Part shown: in pieces, positions 6,302-6,861 of the stretch | Layout: each line of letters opens with the position of its first letter | Position numbering within the stretch: position 1 is the first letter of the stretch | Assembly: GCA_020345785.1 (NCBI GenBank) | Contig: CP070771.1 | Span: 4,946,391-4,953,251, forward strand | Source of the DNA: Desulfobacterales bacterium | Lineage (GTDB): Bacteria > Desulfobacterota > Desulfobacteria > Desulfobacterales > JAFDCJ01 | Reading direction: 5' to 3' | DNA: 6,861 nucleotides | Program-made: the position numbers and the translations under genes | Notes under the pieces: model-generated | The model's input: only the letters and a program-made list of their open reading frames with translations | What the model was told of the DNA's origin: nothing | Databases searched by the model: none

Positions 6302-6365
6302 GATTGAACGTTTCACGCCCCGGCGTGATTCGACGTTCATTAGTTTCATTTTCGATCAGAGCGGC
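6302..6365 (-). repeat. Partial, inverted copy of the element 2 leader between two genes
   Basis: Read on the minus strand, this gives GCCGCTCTGATC, an A-rich stretch, then AATGAACGTCGAATCACGCC, a hairpin CACGCC-GG-GGCGTG (6314-6327) and one seven-base unit. It follows the sequence at 4972-5035 closely; over 6302-6341 about 34 of 40 bases agree. It lacks the arrays and core. It sits in the 136-bp gap between the DVU0298-like gene and the siroheme gene, 35 bases before the latter's start, so its hairpin would lie in the leader or intercistronic RNA. Confidence 0.65.
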
Positions 6366-6403
6366 TGTTTTTTGGTCGGCGACCAGGCCGGCACCTGAAA
6401 CCT

Positions 6404-6861
6404 TTACAACGCCATCCGTTGCTCGGCAGCCCTTAAAGCCTCGCTTGCCAATTGGCCGATCGAATATTGAGCCGTCTGTCCAGCGCTGTATATACTGATT
6501 TCGTCGTGATCATCGACAAGCTGTTTGAGTCTTGCAATCGATTCCCTGCCTGCGATGGGAGTGGCGGCCCAAACCGCCAGCCCCCTGAGAATCGGGTCCG
6601 TTGATTCCATGTAGGGCAGAAGAAACGCCGCGGCACTGCGGGCATAACTGGGGCGGGGGTGAGCCAAGCGGCCGACCCCCCAGATGACGCCCCGCTGCAG
6701 GGTTTCATGTTCCAGGTAGTTGCCCTCAGGCTGGATGTAGGAAATCAGGATAGACCCGTATTCATCGGCCAGTCGTTCATTTAGAGCCATTGCCTCTGCC
6801 ATCGATTCAGGGCAACCCCAGCCGATGCCACCGGACTCCTCGTTTAATTGCCAGATAAAGC
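6404..6861 (-). CDS. DVU0298-like HEAT-repeat-type protein, C-terminal part (cut by the window edge)
   Basis: The frame is open from the right edge to the stop at 6404, giving 151 visible residues, so the ATG at 6802 is internal and not the start. Residues upstream of that ATG (GGIGWGCPES) continue directly into EAMALNERLADEYGSIL. The pattern FIWQLNEESGGIGWGCPE, then GNYLEHETLQRGVIWGVGRL and ILRGLAVWAATPI, resembles, by recognition, the DVU0298 family of sulfate-reducing bacteria. The paired amphipathic helices (HETLQRGVIWGVGRLA; DPILRGLAVWAATPI; SIARLKQLVDD) look like HEAT-type repeats, which usually serve protein binding. No catalytic motif, metal site or membrane segment is visible. The biochemical role is unknown to me. 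It lies upstream of the siroheme gene on the same strand. Confidence 0.7.
   Translation of the reverse strand, partial: FIWQLNEESGGIGWGCPESMAEAMALNERLADEYGSILISYIQPEGNYLEHETLQRGVIWGVGRLAHPRPSYARSAAAFLLPYMESTDPILRGLAVWAATPIAGRESIARLKQLVDDHDEISIYSAGQTAQYSIGQLASEALRAAEQRMAL

Noticed and set aside
6370..6403. Intrinsic terminator after the DVU0298-like gene
   Set aside because: A short stem TGGTC-GCC-GACCA is present, but on the minus strand it is followed by A residues, not a T-run.
6404..6802. DVU0298-like gene as a complete 132-residue protein starting at 6802
   Set aside because: The frame continues to the right edge, and the upstream residues (GGIGWGCPES) fit the family, so the gene is partial.

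Overview
The window looks like a piece of a Desulfobacterota chromosome (a sulfate-reducing or related anaerobic deltaproteobacterium, possibly Desulfobacterales). Three things point there by recognition: a siroheme/ferredoxin protein related to anaerobic sulfite reductase AsrC, a protein resembling the DVU0298 family of sulfate reducers, and the degenerate seven-base repeat elements (AAC[G/A]TC[C/G]) that I associate with these genomes. No database search was possible, so the lineage is an inference. All five protein genes lie on the minus strand, so the window reads from right to left.

Right to left: (1) 6861-6404 is the C-terminal part of a HEAT-like, DVU0298-type protein cut by the window edge. 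(2) 6267-5467 encodes a 266-residue protein with an N-terminal PCP_red domain, siroheme-[4Fe-4S] ligand motifs and a two-cluster ferredoxin insert. (3) 5466-4689 holds no convincing gene. It carries two elements bounded by inverted arrays of seven-base units, shared leader and trailer motifs, and a MITE-like repeat. (4) 4583-4380 and 4295-1848 are copZ and copA, a copper chaperone and a Cu(+)-exporting P1B-type ATPase. Upstream of copZ is a candidate promoter with a perfect CATGTCG-N6-CGACATG palindrome over the expected start of transcription. (5) 1847-1301 is non-coding, with a large nested stem-loop at the end of copA and a 114-bp element with 21-bp imperfect terminal inverted repeats. (6) 1300-1 is the N-terminal part of a soluble multi-PAS sensor protein, cut by the left edge.

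The copper genes form one coherent unit: CopZ carries Cu(+) in the cytoplasm and CopA expels it. The PCP_red/siroheme protein and the DVU0298-like protein are 136 bp apart on the same strand, but a repeat copy lies between them, so a shared transcript is uncertain. The PAS protein has no evident link to the copper genes. The most unusual items are the domain arrangement of the siroheme protein, which seems to lack the usual NIR_SIR_ferr domain and the usual basic substrate-binding residues, and the repeat families packed into both gene-free stretches.
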